Below, piece by piece: positions 11,299 through 21,183 of a DNA stretch of 64,000 nt. A program made the position numbers and the translations under genes. Every line of letters starts with the position of its first letter. Position 1 is the stretch's first letter. The stretch is from Choricystis sp. odSpoLacu1. Taxonomy: Eukaryota; Chlorophyta; Trebouxiophyceae. The notes below the pieces were generated by a model, which ran no database searches, had not been told where the DNA came from, and saw only the letters and a list, made by a program, of their open reading frames with translations. The DNA lies in NCBI GenBank assembly GCA_958009055.1, contig OY253664.1:1-64000 (forward strand). Reading direction: 5' to 3'.

Positions 11299-13026
11299 TC
11301 ACAACTCCTCATGCAGCTTGACAGGCGCCTTGCCCAGCAGCTGGCCGCTCAGAAACCTGTGCAGTACCACGCTGGCGGCCGCCACGTCGGACGGCTCGGA
11401 CAGCTCGGCCAGCGAGTGCGTGATGCCGCCGCGGTGGCGCACATGCAGAATGACCGACTTGAACCGCTTGGCCAGGTTGAGCGCATCGGTGTCGGTGCCC
11501 GACCACAGGTCGGGCACCGCAATGGCGGCCACCCCGTCGGCGGGGGTGGGGGGGGCGGCCTTGCCGTCCAGGATGGCGGGCAGAGTTTTCAGCGCGTCGG
11601 ACGCGTCGTCAGCCAACCGCGTGCGCAGCGTTTTGTCGGACGCCACCGCGTTCACATCCATCAGGTAGCCTGCCGTGCAAGCCATCTTGCGCTTCTTGCA
11701 GATGGCGTCCACGTCTTTGGTGAGGGCTTCCATGACGGACCGCCGGTGCAGGTCGGAGGTGGACGTAATGGACACCGTCAGGTTGACGTAGCGGGCGACG
11801 TTGAGGGGGGAGTTGGGGAAGGCGGACACAAAGTGGGAGCCGCACAGGACGCCGTGAGGGGAGCCGGTGCCGTGCTCGGTGCAGCGGGACTCGAGCGCGG
11901 CAATGATGGCGGCCGCGGCAAACATGGGGTCGGCGCGGTCGGCGACGGGGACGGAGCCGGTGTGAGTCTGTGAGGAGTGTGTGTGTGGTGAGTGGGGAGT
12001 GAGAGGGACGTGGCGTGGTGTGTGCGGGCGCAGACCGTTGCGTGCGCCGTCCCCCGCCTTTTCCCTCCCCCCCACCACCACCCCACCCATCCAACTCACC
12101 AGCAGCCTCTCCGGCCCCTCCACATTGAACATCATGTGGGTGGCGCCCGCCACATGGGTGACGATGCCGACAGGGGACCCAATCTTTTCCAGCTTGTCAT
12201 ACCCTTCCACGTGCGCTTCAACAAAGCCTTCGATTTCATCGCCCGGAATCACGGCCGCTGCCAGCGCAGACGGAGACGCATCAATGCCCACCTTGGCCAG
12301 CGCATCCTTGACCGTCACATTCTTGGCGTCGATGCGGTTGAGCAGCCCCTCGGGTTCGTACGCGCCGATGAGGGCCTTGGACGACGCGATCAGGCCGCCA
12401 AAGCGGACGCCCTCCTCGTCGGCAAAGGCCACCACTTCCACGCCCTTGGAGAGCAGGGTGTCGAGGTTGGTGCCAGCAGGCAGGACGTCTTTCACCCGCT
12501 TGCCAGAGGCGAGAGCTTTGGCCAGCTTGGCGGACGTGGTCAGCCCTCTGGCCACGGCAGCCTCGGCGATCGAGGCTTCGACCGCCGCGATCGACAGCAC
12601 CACCCCCAGCGGCCCATCGTACGCGCCCGCGTCGGGGGCGGTGTCAAAGTGGGACCCCGTCAACCAGCGGCGCCCGCCGGCGGTGCCGTTGCCGGTCAGC
12701 ACGCCGCGCAGGTTGCCGACCGCGTCGACGCGCGTGGTGAGGCCGGCACCCTGCATCCATTTTGTGATCAGAGCCGCGGCTTGCTGGTGCGCCTCCCCCA
12801 AATACGCACGCGTGCGGTATTCCTCCGAGTCCGAAATCTCGCCCAGCTCGTGCAGGCGCAGGTTGGGTTCGTCCGCCAACAGGGTTTTGAGGACGGCGGC
12901 GGACAGCACGGACTTGGACGCGGCGCGCGCGTCGGCCCGCTTGGACGCCTTTTTGGCGGCGGCGGCGGGCGCGGTGAGGGCGGCCACGGCCAGCAGGGCC
13001 AGGATGGTGAATGTGTGGAGGCGCAT
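11299..13026 (-). CDS. M20-family amidohydrolase (allantoate/ureidoglycolate amidohydrolase or N-carbamoyl amino-acid hydrolase type), ER-targeted
   Basis: Two exons (13026-12100, 11967-11299) encode 531 residues. A clear signal peptide (MRLHTFTILALLAVAALTAP) starts the protein, and the last four residues are HEEL, a plausible KDEL-type ER-retention signal, as in plant ureide-degrading enzymes. Metal-site motifs of the family are visible: GSHFDTAPDAGAYDGPLGV, FADEEGVRFGG, and the C-terminal RHRGGITHS, which supplies a histidine near ITHS. The segment GIVTHVAGATHMMFNVEG is the dimerisation-domain entry. Known relatives release ammonia from allantoate, ureidoglycolate or carbamoyl amino acids, so a purine-nitrogen salvage role is likely, but the substrate cannot be read from the sequence. 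The intron length is a multiple of three, so an unspliced reading frame also stays open. Confidence 0.85.
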   Translation of the reverse strand: MRLHTFTILALLAVAALTAPAAAAKKASKRADARAASKSVLSAAVLKTLLADEPNLRLHELGEISDSEEYRTRAYLGEAHQQAAALITKWMQGAGLTTRVDAVGNLRGVLTGNGTAGGRRWLTGSHFDTAPDAGAYDGPLGVVLSIAAVEASIAEAAVARGLTTSAKLAKALASGKRVKDVLPAGTNLDTLLSKGVEVVAFADEEGVRFGGLIASSKALIGAYEPEGLLNRIDAKNVTVKDALAKVGIDASPSALAAAVIPGDEIEGFVEAHVEGYDKLEKIGSPVGIVTHVAGATHMMFNVEGPERLLVSWMGGVVVGGREKAGDGARNGLRPHTPRHVPLTPHSPHTHSSQTHTGSVPVADRADPMFAAAAIIAALESRCTEHGTGSPHGVLCGSHFVSAFPNSPLNVARYVNLTVSITSTSDLHRRSVMEALTKDVDAICKKRKMACTAGYLMDVNAVASDKTLRTRLADDASDALKTLPAILDGKAAPPTPADGVAAIAVPDLWSGTDTDALNLAKRFKSVILHVRHRGGITHSLAELSEPSDVAAASVVLHRFLSGQLLGKAPVKLHEEL

Positions 13027-13716
13027 GGTGTTTGGGGTTGTGTGTGGCGGGTCTGGAGAGGGGGTGGGGAGAGAGGGGATTGGTGGTCGCGCTCTGCTCC
13101 ACCACGTGCCGCCACTTTGACGCTCCAATTGTCCCTCTCCTGCCTCGGTCACCGCCCAACTCATGCCACCCAAACCACTGCCCGCCGTGAGGGGGGGAGT
13201 GGGTGCAGGAGAGGGCGGGACAGGGCGGACCGGGCGCGTGTGTCGGCCATGCGCGCGCGCGCGCACGAGCAAAACACGATGGAGGGGCTGCAGCCGCAGG
13301 AACAAACATCAGCCCACACTCCTGCCCCACCACAGCCACCACAGTGCGAATCGGTGACGTTGTAGGGGGCAGGGAAATGTAGAGGCGGCGGGAGTGTGGC
13401 GGGGTTGCGGCGCCACCCCTGTGGTTGCGCGCGCGCATCCGCGGCGCCTGCTCTGCGCCCGCGACTGGCTCTCACCTCGAGTTGCGTGTGTGCGTGTGTG
13501 TGTGTGTGTGTGTGTGACCGCTCAACTCGTGCACAGACGAGGGCGTGGTGTGTGGGGAGCAGGGAAAGAAAAAACGGGGGCACACGTTTTTTTCCGCGCG
13601 GAGAGTGAGACGAAAGCGAGCACCTCGCTGCTCGTCGTTCCTCACCACGCCACACACACAACGTCGGAAGCAACACGCCACAGCTGCAGTCAGGGTCAAC
13701 AAACCTTCACATCAAC
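13027..13716. other. Intergenic region with GT microsatellite
   Basis: Nearly 700 bases separate two minus-strand genes. A GTGTGC(GT)n tract lies at about 13488-13517 and an alternating GC block (GCGCGCGCGCGC) near 13250-13265. It should contain the amidohydrolase promoter and the 3' region of the VASt gene. No coding frame or structural RNA is recognised. Confidence 0.5.
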
Positions 13717-15011
13717 TCACAACTCCCCGCCTCTCCACCCGCGCACCGCTTCACGCAACGCAGTCACCTCGCGTAACAGCGCCGCCTCCCGCGCCAGCCC
13801 CACCACCATCAATGCGACCAGGGCCAGCACAGCCACCGTGGCGATGGCCAGGGCGATGCCTGCGACACTGGCGGGGGGCAGGTCGGCTAGGACGTCGGTG
13901 ATGGGGCGGTCGCTGGGTGCTGCGTCCGGCAGCGCGTCGACCGCGCCCCCTCCATATCTGGCCGCCAGCAGGGCCCGGTAGCCGGTGTAGGAAGACTTCA
14001 ACCCATCCAGCGCAGCTGCCGTGATCATGCTCTTCACGCCCGGCACCGAGGGCGGCGCAGAGAACATGACGCACGCCGCGACGCGCAGGCGGCAGGCTGG
14101 GTGCTTGGTGTCCCTTCCCTCCCCTCCCACTTTCACACACGCCCACTGAAGCCTCAACCTGAACCCCCCCCCAAACGGGACGTCCGGCGTGGCCACCGTG
14201 GAGGTGGCGGTCCAGCCGCTGTCTCCACGATCGTCACACGTCCAGTGTTCCACACACTTGGACGAGCGCGGACCCAGCAAGTTGGCTTTCAAGGAGGTCG
14301 TGTACCTCACACACCGCGTCCGCCGCGCCGTGGTGGAGGCGGGGGGACCGTCCACACGCCACCCACTGGTGGACAGGCCGGAGTCGCCGCGGGACGCGTG
14401 AAACCCGGCCTCGAGGGCGTCGCTGCACAGCGTGTGGCGCCACGCGCACCGCACACTGAGCGGCAGTGTTTCATCCAGCAGCACCACCGCGCCGGCGGGC
14501 GGGGCGGGCAGGTCGCGTGGCGGAGCACGGGCGGAGGCGCCCGCGTCATCGCGCCAGGGGGGGTCGGGGTCGCCCGCGGTGCGGGGGGTGGGGGTCGGGG
14601 AGGATGGCTGGAGGGGGTGCGTCAAGAGGGGCAAGGTGAGAGGGGGACGGTCTCGATCCCTGACCCACACGCTGCCCTCCACACACGACACACTCTTACC
14701 GAACCTGCCACACTGGTCAGCGACGCTTTACGCGCCGTCCCCGCCCGCCAGCGCGCGACCAGCCGCACCGCGCTGACGGCAGCCGTCGCGCCCACCAACA
14801 CCTGCACCCCGCCCGCCGCCGAGGCTGCGGCCGCGGCAGCAGTCAGGACAGAGGCCAGCGGCGATGAGGCATCGTTAGTGGAGGGCGTGGACCGGGGTCG
14901 GCGGGAGGGCGGGTCGCGAGAGTCGCGTGACGGCGACGCGTCGCGCTGCCGCGCGGGGGGGGGGCGGCGACGCCACGGTGGCTGGTTTGTGGTGGTGGGT
15001 GTGTGCTTCAA
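13717..15011 (-). CDS. VASt-domain membrane protein (putative intracellular lipid transfer)
   Basis: Two exons (15011-14700, 14607-13717) encode 400 residues. The N-terminus is Arg/Pro/Ser-rich, followed by an Ala/Val-rich stretch that could cross a membrane. The middle fits the VASt fold: it starts at VVLLDETLPLSVRCAWRHTL, and continues through GPPAST, a Cys-rich beta region and VPFGGGFRLRLQWACV. It ends with the typical helix GVKSMITAAALDGLKSSYTGY. A C-terminal transmembrane helix (VAGIALAIATVAVLALVALM) is followed by a short amphipathic coil. VASt proteins of the GRAM/LAM group shuttle sterols or other lipids at membrane contacts. No GRAM domain is visible here, so lipid specificity is inference. 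A second VASt gene lies near 31-32 kb. Confidence 0.7.
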
Positions 15012-15980
15012 TGGGAGAGCATGTAGGTGTCACCCCGAGACAGAGGGCGTCGAAAAGAGGAGGGATAAGCCAATGGGAGAGAAGCGCGGGGCGAAGCGAG
15101 AGGACCGTCATTCTTGCTCGTCACTCTTCTGCACGTCGGTGGTCTTCCGCCCCCCACACACACGCTCTCCTCCCTCTCCTTCCCCTTTAAAACCCCGAAC
15201 AAGCCACGGTAAGTCATTCACGACACACACACTTAGTCAGCCCCCACCGTCGGCACGCGCCGCGGGGGGTGTTTTGTGCGTGGGGTGGGGCAGAAGGAGT
15301 CCTCACATGTCGGTGTGGCGGACTCGCGCTGCGCACGCCCCCCGCGACCCCATCGCGCCTCGCCGGCACCTCTCGCCCCCTCAAACATGTTGTGTTGTCT
15401 TTGCCTCGGGGTTGGCGCACGCAATGCGGCGGTGACGGCCGCGCCCAGCCGAGGGGACCAGGGGAAAGAAGGCTGACGGTGGTTTGCCGGCAAGTCGCGG
15501 GGGACGCGTGTGCGGCCGACGCACACGACCCCGCGCCGCCCCACGGCAACTTGGTCACTGTCACAAGCGTGTAGCGTGGGAGCACGCACGTGGCGGCGGC
15601 CGGGGAGGGCCCAGGTCGGACACCACATGTGGCCCCGTTCCCCGACGTCGGGACCCCGACGCTGGCGAAAAACCGACAGCCGGCGGTTGGCGGCGGTCGG
15701 GCGCGTCCCACCTCCTTCCCGCACCGCATTCGAACAACTTGAGAATCGAGCAGCGTGTTGGTGCACGTTGGTCGGGGTGCGGGGTCTTCGGGTCGCGCCC
15801 CCCGTGGACCCCGCCGCACCGTGACAGCATGCGCCAGTCGACCTCGACCGCTCACGCTTCGACAGCGCCGTTTCAGCTGACACTTTTTGTCCCCCTCCTC
15901 CCCTCCCTCCTCCCCACAGCTCGCGTGGTGTTGGCTGACCAGTGTGTGCTGAACCAAACTCTTTGCCTCCACCATCAACC
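15012..15980. other. Long GC-rich intergenic region upstream of the EXORDIUM-like gene
   Basis: Almost 1 kb has no convincing protein frame on either strand. The last part (15885-15919) is strongly pyrimidine-rich and ends TCCCCACAG, a good splice acceptor. This suggests an intron in the 5' untranslated region of the following gene. The block 15450-15830 is rich in short inverted motifs such as CCCCGACGTCGGGACC. I cannot assign it to a structural RNA family. Confidence 0.45.
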
Positions 15981-16985
15981 ATGCGCCCTTCCGTTGCTGC
16001 CGCGGGCGCCACCCTCGCCCTGCTCCTGCTGGCGACGCTCGCCCCTGCCACCACCGCCTGCCGCCCCCGCTCCGCCGCCGCTTCCACCCACGGCGGCCGC
16101 TCCCTGGGCGAGATCGACGTCCCTCACGGCCCCGACCTGCAGGGCGCCCGCTTCGACGGCCCCGACGACGGCGACCGCGTGTCGCTGCGCCCCAGCAACA
16201 CGGCGACTCTGCGAGACACGGTGGCCAACGGCGCCCGCTGGCCCATCGTCTACCATGGCGGCCAGGTGATCGACCACCCCATCACCGTGTACTACCTGTG
16301 GTATGGCAACTGGTCCACGTCGTCGTCTGCGCCCCCGATTGTGGAGGGGTTCACCCGTGTGCTGGGTGGCTCCCCCCTGTGGGTCATCAACTCTGGCTAC
16401 GTGGACGCGCGCGACAAAGCGCCCTCCTCTTCCATCACCTTTGGCGCGTCCGCGTACGATGCCTACTCTCAGGGCGCCAAGGTGTCTGACGATGCCATCG
16501 CGGCGGCCGTCGTGCGCGCCATTGCGCGCGGCGCGCTGCCCGACGACCCGCAGGGAGTCTACATGGTCCTCGGCTCCGCCGACGTGGACGTCACCTCTGG
16601 CTTCTGCACCGCCTACTGCGGCTTCCACAAGGTGGTCACCCTGCCCAACGGCGGCCACCGCTACTATGGCTACGTCGGCGACACGCGCCGCTGCGGCCTG
16701 GGGTGCGCCATGCAGCACGTCGGCCCCAACGGCGACTCCCCCGCCGACGGCATGATCTCCATCATTGCGCACGAACTGGCGGAAGTGGTGACGGATCCGT
16801 ATGCGGATGCATGGTATGATGCTGCAGGGCTGGAGAACACGGACAAATGCATCTGGGTGTTTGGGGACACGTACGCCATGCCCAACGGCGCCAAAGCCAA
16901 CATGCAGCTGGGGGTCAAGCACTACCTGGTGCAAGCCAACTGGAAGCTGGACGAGTTTGGGGGGGGGAGGTGCATGGTGGCGTGA
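15981..16985 (+). CDS. EXORDIUM/phosphate-induced protein 1 family secreted protein
   Basis: A single exon encodes 334 residues. The N-terminal signal peptide (MRPSVAAAGATLALLLLATL) predicts secretion to the cell wall. The family signature is complete: YHGGQVIDHPITVYYLWYGN near residue 90, VYMVLGSADVDVTSGFCTAYCGFH, the Cys pair region RRCGLGCAMQH, and IIAHELAEVVTDPYADAW near residue 260. Length and motif order match plant EXORDIUM proteins, which are linked to growth and brassinosteroid or phosphate responses; their biochemical activity is unknown. The AHELAE stretch looks protease-like but lacks the full zinc HEXXH pattern. The ATG follows a pyrimidine-rich acceptor that may end a leader intron. 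Presence of this family favours a green-lineage host. Confidence 0.93.
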   Translation: MRPSVAAAGATLALLLLATLAPATTACRPRSAAASTHGGRSLGEIDVPHGPDLQGARFDGPDDGDRVSLRPSNTATLRDTVANGARWPIVYHGGQVIDHPITVYYLWYGNWSTSSSAPPIVEGFTRVLGGSPLWVINSGYVDARDKAPSSSITFGASAYDAYSQGAKVSDDAIAAAVVRAIARGALPDDPQGVYMVLGSADVDVTSGFCTAYCGFHKVVTLPNGGHRYYGYVGDTRRCGLGCAMQHVGPNGDSPADGMISIIAHELAEVVTDPYADAWYDAAGLENTDKCIWVFGDTYAMPNGAKANMQLGVKHYLVQANWKLDEFGGGRCMVA

Positions 16986-17467
16986 AAAAAGGTGATGTTG
17001 GCCCCCCTGAACAAAAAAACTGTGCCTCTGAATGTACGTGATTCCCTTTCCTTGGATTTGAATAAATGTGTGACTTTTAAAAACACCTACTGCTGCTGTT
17101 GTGTCTGATGGGCGTGTGCCCGCTTGAGAGAGTGTAAACCAATGGAAATAAAATGATTTCCACTAACGCCCACCACTCTGTCCTTCAACACACACGCAAA
17201 GCACCAAACCTGTGCCGAGTGCCCTGCCACATTCTCGTACACGTTTCAGCAACCCGAGCTCACAGGTGAGGGCGTGTGGAGGCGCGCACGACGTGTTGCT
17301 GCGGTGTGCTGGCAACCAGATTTCACAATGGGGCCGCCCCGCCGCCCTATGTCGCGTCCGCATTTGCCTCGCGTCGCCACACACACCATACTCAAACTTG
17401 TCGACACGCACTCCATGCAAAAGACGCCAGCGTTAGCTTCACTAACCACGCCTCCCACCCCCCCATC
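16986..17467. terminator. 3' region of the EXORDIUM-like gene with two AATAAA signals
   Basis: AATAAA occurs at 17061-17066 and again at 17147-17152, each followed by AT-rich sequence. These are the clearest poly(A)-type signals in the window, and the region is noticeably poorer in GC than its surroundings. A TGTAA, the usual green-algal signal, lies at about 17133. The remaining bases to 17467 should hold the next gene's promoter. Confidence 0.55.
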
Positions 17468-18444
17468 ATGCAGGCCTTGATGGCAACCGCACCCGCACGC
17501 AGCCTGGCCGCGGTGGCCGCCCTGATGGTGCTGGCGGTCACTGTGCCGACCGTGTCTGGTCAAGGAGAGCTTGGTGAGTGTGAGAGAGAGAGGAGAGAGA
17601 AGGAGAGAGGGGGGAGGAGGGCCACGACGACACGCAAGCACATCCGCACGCCCACCCACCTTCCTCCACACAGCCTCCACCGACCCCACCTCCTTGATCG
17701 CCCTGGCCGAAGCCGACCAAGCCGCCGCCGACGCGGCTGCTGCTGAAGCTGCTGTCGCTGCCGCCGCCCCTGCAGTGGCAGCGGTGGGGGCGCCCCCACC
17801 CCCCCTCGCCCCCGACGCGACGCCACTGGAAGCCGCTCTTGCCGCCGCGGCCGACACGCAAGCACGCAACATGGCGGCCGCACGGGCAGCCCCCACGCCC
17901 AGCATTCTGGAGGGTGGGAGGTTTGATGCTGTGGCGGCGGCGCCTGCAGTGGCGCCGCGCGCTGCTGTGGCGCCGCTCGCTGCGGCAGCCCCGTCTGCGG
18001 CCGCCCCCCCCGTCGTCCGCGCCTCACTCAGCCGCCACGCTGGCCGACTCGCTGGCAGCGCTGCCTGCGCCCACCACCACGTACGATGCAGACGCTTACA
18101 CTCTGCCTGCCTCCTCTGCCTCGTCCTCGCTGTCGCCCGAACAGCAAGCCCAAGCGCAGACCGCGCTGCGCACTGCTGCTGCGGCCGCGGCAGGCGGCCT
18201 CGCTGCCGCTGCCGTCGCCGACCACCTGCGCCCGCGCACGCCTCTCGAGCTGCTGGCCGGCCCCGTGGCTGGCCTGATTGCGCCCCACCCGCCGTCGCTG
18301 GTTGGACCTTCGGTTGTTGCGGGGGGCGCGGCCGCCGCGGTGGCTGCCACGAACCCGGCCGCCCGGGCGGCGGTGGAGAATGCTGCGTATGAAGCGGGGC
18401 GCACGGCGGCCCGGTTCACGACGGCCGGGGGGGGGGCGGCGTGA
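17468..18444 (+). CDS. Ala-rich secreted or lumenal protein of unknown function (frame break at a C run)
   Basis: Exon 1 (17468-17573) encodes a signal or thylakoid-type leader, MQALMATAPARSLAAVAALM ending VPTVSGQGEL. Exon 2 starts at 17674 with ASTDPTSLIALAEADQAAAD. The frame shifts at the C8 run 18004-18011; removing one C joins APPVVRASL to the downstream frame with SAATLADSLAALPAPTTTYD and SPEQQAQAQTALRTAAAAAA. The protein ends AARAAVENAAYEAGRTAARF plus a Gly/Ala tail. More than a third of residues are alanine and I recognise no family. The C-terminal part could form amphipathic helices or a membrane hairpin. Continuous composition on both sides of the break supports one gene. Confidence 0.6.
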
Positions 18445-18561
18445 GTTTTTTAGCATGAGTTGTGTGGGCGGCGGGAGGAAGAACGAGTCGTTGCTTTTTC
18501 TTCCTCTCCCCCTGACCCCCCGTCCTTGTAACCGATTTGCCTTGTTCTTTGCTTTGCTGTT

Positions 18562-20813
18562 TTACAAACCCGCCAAGCCATCCTCCGCAGCCGCCTCGAC
18601 GGCATCGCGCACAGCCGCAGCCTCCGCCGCGGCCACCGCGTCCGCCACCGCCCGCACTGCCGCCTCGGCCGCCGCTGTGTCGGCCGCCACATCGTCTGGG
18701 TGGGGCGCAATCCACCCCGCATCAATGGACACATCCAGCACACGGCGCGCGCGGGCGGCGTCCAGGCGGGCCAAGTCGGCTGCCGCAGCGCGCCTCAGCG
18801 TGCCCCCGCCTGCCGCGGCAGCACACAGCAGCGCCCCTTTGGCGGCCACGTAGTGCGCCGGCAGCAGCCTGTGCGTCGCGCACAGGTCGCGCTCCCGCGC
18901 GTTGAGGGCGTCCATGCCGGGCAGGTGAGTAATGTCCAGCTGCACCCCGCTGCGCGCGCGCCACGCGGCGAGGGCGGCCCCCGGGGACCGCCCATCGGGC
19001 GTCGCGCTGGGCACGCCCGCCAGCCAGGCGCGGGCCAGGGCGTGCATGGAGCCCCCCCCAGGGCGGGGAGGGGGGCGGGGCGGCACCGCGGACGGAGGGC
19101 GGGGGGGGTGGGGGGGGAGGGCCGGCCGTGGGGGGGGGGCAGCATCGACGCTGGGGTGGCTGCGTCGGTGGGCGCCAGCCCGGCCGGCGTGCCAGCCGCG
19201 TCCAGGGCGGAGGGTGGGCGTCCATCCGCCCAGGGTGCCGCCGTCAGGGCGTCGCCGCTGCCGTCGCCGCTGGGCGGGCGCGACGCGTCGCCGCTGGCGG
19301 GGCGCAGTGGGGCGGCACTGCCAGGCACCACCCCACTCCCTCCCCCACCTCCCGCCGCCCCACGCCGCCGCCTCCGGTCGGACACCAGGTCAGCATCCGC
19401 CAGCGTGCGCGCCCCCGCCAGCCTCGCTTCCTTTAACTCTGCGATGCGTGCCCGCAGCCGCGCTTCGTGCAGCGCGCCCGCGGCCAGCGCCGCCGCGTCG
19501 CGCGGCGCCAGGAACCTCGCCAACGCCCTCAGCCTCGCCGCCAGGTCGCGCTCCGCCAGCGGGGTGCGCCGTTCATCGGCGTGCAGCCTGCGCCCGTCAG
19601 TGAGGCCGGAGGACGCCACAAACGCGCGCCGCGCTTCGCGCGCGTCGAGGCGCGCGTTGTAGATCGCCACCGCTTTCAGCTTCTCCGCCGTCTCTCCCGG
19701 GGTGTCGGTGTCCCTGAACTCGATCTCGCTGATCAGCAGTTCGGCGTCGTTGTCGAATTCGGGGTCGTGCTCATAGCGGCGTGCGTGGAAACCGGTTGGA
19801 TCAGCCCCCGCAGCGGCAGGGCCACCACCCACACCCCCTGGTGACGCCAACGGGGACGCGTTGGCGCCGCCAGGACACCCGGGCACGCCTCTGGCGCCGC
19901 CACCACCCGTGGTCGGGGGAGGGGGAGTGCGGCGCGGCACCAGGGGCGGGGGCGGCGTGCGGCGCGGGGCGCCGTCCTTGCCCACGCCCCGGCCGTGGCT
20001 GTCTCCCGAGGACGAGGTGGGAGCGCCATCACCAACACCAGCCGCAGTGGCGGCCGCCGCTCGGGCGGCGGACGCGGCTGCCGCCGCGCCGCGCCGCGCC
20101 GCGCGGTCGGCAGCGCTGCTGCCTCCGCTGCCCGCGACACCTGCCATCGAGGGCAAAGGACTCGGCTCCGGAAAGCAGGGCGACGCCGCATACACCGCCT
20201 CCCAGTGCGCCTGGCAGCCGGCCGCGTCCTTGGCGCCCACGTGGTCGGCGACGGCGCGCCACGCGCCAACGCCGTGCGCGGAAATGGCTTCCAGCAGCAG
20301 CAGCTCCTCGTCCGCGCCCCAGGCGGGGTCGTAGAGAGGGAAGGATAAATCATCTATGACGCGGTAGGCGTGCCCCGGGGAGTGGGGGTGGAGGGCCGCG
20401 CCCACCGCAAAGCACGGCACGCAGGAATCATAATCAGGGCACTCGGCACACTTCACCCGCACACTATAACTCGTGTCCCGCCCGCAGTAGGAGCAGGAGT
20501 ACAGGGAGCGGCGGGACGGGTCGCCCCGGTAGGGGGAGAGCGGATTGTTGAGGGCGCCGCGGCGGCGTTTGGAGCTGAGGGTAAGCGTGGGAGGGACGAA
20601 AAAAAAAAAAACGCCAATGGCGTGTTTGTTGTGTGCGCGTGGGTTAGCCTCCTCGCCCCGTTTGCCGCGCACAGGTTCAGGCAGCAAATCAGGCCCGACC
20701 GCTGACGAGGACAGTGGACGCAGGAAGGGGACGGCAGATGGCGGAGACCGGGGCACCACCGTTTTGATCGGGGCGTCGGCACGGAGCCGCCCTCCTCGCA
20801 CGCGGCTCTCCAC
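18562..20813 (-). CDS. ADA2: ADA2-type transcriptional coactivator (ZZ, SANT, SWIRM)
   Basis: Adaptor subunit of SAGA-type histone acetyltransferase complexes in the nucleus. Domains in order: ZZ zinc finger (YSCSYCGRDTSYSVRVKCAE with CPDYDSCVPCF), SANT/Myb (PAWGADEELLLLEAISAHGV to AHWEAVYAAS), and the conserved ADA2 middle starting ARRYEHDPEFDNDAELLISE. The C-terminal SWIRM (LDITHLPGMDALNARERDLC then THRLLPAHYVAAKGALL) ends before an Ala-rich tail. The frame is interrupted twice between the middle and SWIRM, at G/C runs around 19130-19139 and 19052-19059 (other G8 runs lie at 19101-19108 and 19110-19117). Each break is cured by one fewer base. The start is uncertain: the frame is open from 20813, but a good acceptor (TTACCCTCAG near 20580) suggests the real first exon may lie elsewhere. 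Confidence 0.88.
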
Positions 20814-21183
20814 TCAATTTTCCACGCCTTCCTGCTCCTCTCACATAGCCTCCTCCCTTGACACTCAGCCACACGCCCAAACCAAAGAACGCACCGTGAA
20901 CTGGTCGCGCGGTCGGCGCCGGCGCCCGACATGGTGTGTGGGAGTGCGTTGCCCCCTTCTCACCACCTGGTGGGCCCTGTGTGGGCCAGGCACACACAGA
21001 CGCTGCGCGAGCCGCCGCACAGAGGGACGGGAGGAAGAGGGGAAAAGAAGAGAGTGAGTTTTTTTCTTTGCGCCCACGCCGCATTCGTCACACTCTGTCG
21101 TCGGGCGGGTCGTCTCGTGTGTGTCGCGCTGGTTTCCTTTCCCCACCACCCTGTGCCGCACAGCGACACCACATCCCTCCTCA
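20814..21183. promoter_or_regulatory. Divergent spacer between ADA2 and glutamate-cysteine ligase
   Basis: The start codons of two divergent genes are about 370 bases apart, so this should carry both promoters. It includes CTCAC and CACAC blocks and a run of T near 21058-21064. Part of it may be the ADA2 first exon. No defined element is recognised. Confidence 0.45.

Noticed and set aside
15450..15830. Possible structured non-coding RNA upstream of the EXORDIUM-like gene
   Set aside because: Short GC palindromes are expected at this composition, and no known RNA motif or conserved stem set could be recognised.
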